From UBA4416 sp020846025 (lineage in GTDB: Bacteria > Bacteroidota > Bacteroidia > B-17B0 > Aurantibacillaceae), in NCBI GenBank assembly GCA_963169295.1, contig CAUJDD010000102.1, positions 62,001 through 126,000 of the forward strand: DNA of 64,000 bases, given 5' to 3'. Numbering within the stretch: the stretch's first letter is position 1; the number at the start of each line of letters is the position of its first letter. Below the pieces are notes generated by a model that was not told the DNA's origin, did not search any database, and saw nothing but the letters and a program-made list of their open reading frames with translations. Positions 63,663-64,000 of the stretch are shown here, in pieces. The translations under genes and the position numbers were made by a program.

Positions 63663-64000
63663 TTATTTACAATAATTATGCATTAATTCATCAGCAGCTA
63701 CCACACCATGTTGTTTAGCTGTTTGTAATGTTTCACATGCCTTTATGTTATCTCCAATTTTAGAATACATATAAGCCAATGCAAAATAAGCATCATTAAA
63801 TTGCTTATCTAGGTCGATGGTCTTTTTATAATCTTCTATAGCCGCGTTGAAATTCTCTGTTAATTCGTTCCAATAAGCCCTATTATAGTATGCTAATGTG
63901 TAATTGGGATTTAGTGCAATACATCGGTCTAAATCTTTAAGGGCATTTTTATAATCATCTAACAAGCCTAATGCAAGTGCCCTATTATAAAATGCTTTGT
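63663..64000 (-). CDS. TPR protein, 5'-partial (extends past right edge)
   Basis: The frame is open from base 64000 through to the stop at 63663; its true start lies outside the window. At least 112 residues are seen, with repeated TPR helices: KAFYNRALALGLLDDYKNALKDLDRCIALNPN (key YKNALKDLDRCIALNPN), AAIEDYKKTIDLDKQFNDAYFALAYMYS. It is the upstream gene of the type-B / PorP-SprF set (stop to next start touching). Role unknown. Confidence 0.85.
   Translation of the reverse strand, partial: KAFYNRALALGLLDDYKNALKDLDRCIALNPNYTLAYYNRAYWNELTENFNAAIEDYKKTIDLDKQFNDAYFALAYMYSKIGDNIKACETLQTAKQHGVVAADELMHNYCK

Noticed and set aside
1..64000. tRNA, rRNA, insertion sequences, integrases, defence systems
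   Set aside because: Gaps were read and no cloverleaf, transposase, terminal repeat set or phage/defence protein was recognised.

Overview
The window looks like a contiguous piece of a low-GC Bacteroidota chromosome. The evidence is the type IX secretion (T9SS) C-terminal sorting domains, SprB-type adhesin repeats, PorP/SprF, gliding proteins GldF/GldG, TAnnTTTG -7 elements, frequent TTG/GTG starts and the identity of the housekeeping genes. I see no rRNA, tRNA, insertion sequence, phage or CRISPR array. A precise genus cannot be given from sequence reading alone.

Layout. 1-8453 (-) is the N-terminal part (more than 2,800 residues) of a giant secreted adhesin with about 30 SprB-type repeats, running off the left edge, with a small secreted protein just upstream. 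8997-12975 (-) holds a TPR/SpoIIE-type phosphatase and DNA primase. 13194-15863 (+) is a T9SS substrate closed by a strong terminator. 16134-18621 is a lysC-lysA pair. 18629-22208 has a secreted amidotransferase-like protein, an NTF2-like protein and a UbiD decarboxylase. 22220-30039 is a signalling block: YfiR-like / TPR / HAMP-SpoIIE operon, ECF sigma factor with a membrane partner ending in a TonB-like domain, a cold-shock-like plus beta-solenoid protein, and a third SpoIIE phosphatase. 30036-32357 is a glycosyltransferase and aminofutalosine synthase MqnE. 33811-38197 is a B12-riboswitch-controlled uptake operon (BtuB-like receptor, BtuH-like T9SS protein, BtuG-like lipoprotein), followed by an MqnX-like deaminase. 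39376-42373 (-) has a SiaB-like protein, a deoxynucleoside kinase, an epimerase and a PAP2-like membrane protein. 42468-45942 is gldF-gldG-DUF4340. 46049-52042 has dnaN, a LuxR-type regulator, a tiny membrane protein, guaA, a LysM protein and DUF502. 52203-54725 is a nitrite reductase (nirK)-SUMF1-Sco operon. 54732-64000 (-) has DUF58, a membrane pyrophosphatase fused to a YceI domain, a DUF255 protein, a RecD-like helicase, PorP/SprF, a minimal type-B T9SS protein and a partial TPR protein.

How genes work together. Three probable futalosine menaquinone steps (UbiD, MqnE, MqnX) are scattered. Copper nitrite reductase suggests respiration with nitrite under low oxygen. Three SpoIIE phosphatases, a YfiR-like protein and a SiaB-like protein suggest partner-switching signalling. 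T9SS and gliding genes and their cargo are spread across the window.

Most notable observations: (1) an exact 1,152-nt, five-domain higher-order repeat inside the SprB-like adhesin; (2) an HppA-YceI fusion; (3) a B12 operon in which the putative BtuH-type binder carries a T9SS sorting domain rather than a lipobox; (4) a cold-shock-like domain joined to a bactofilin-like beta-solenoid; (5) an anti-sigma-like protein with a TonB-like C-terminus; (6) a YfiR system whose output is a SpoIIE phosphatase.
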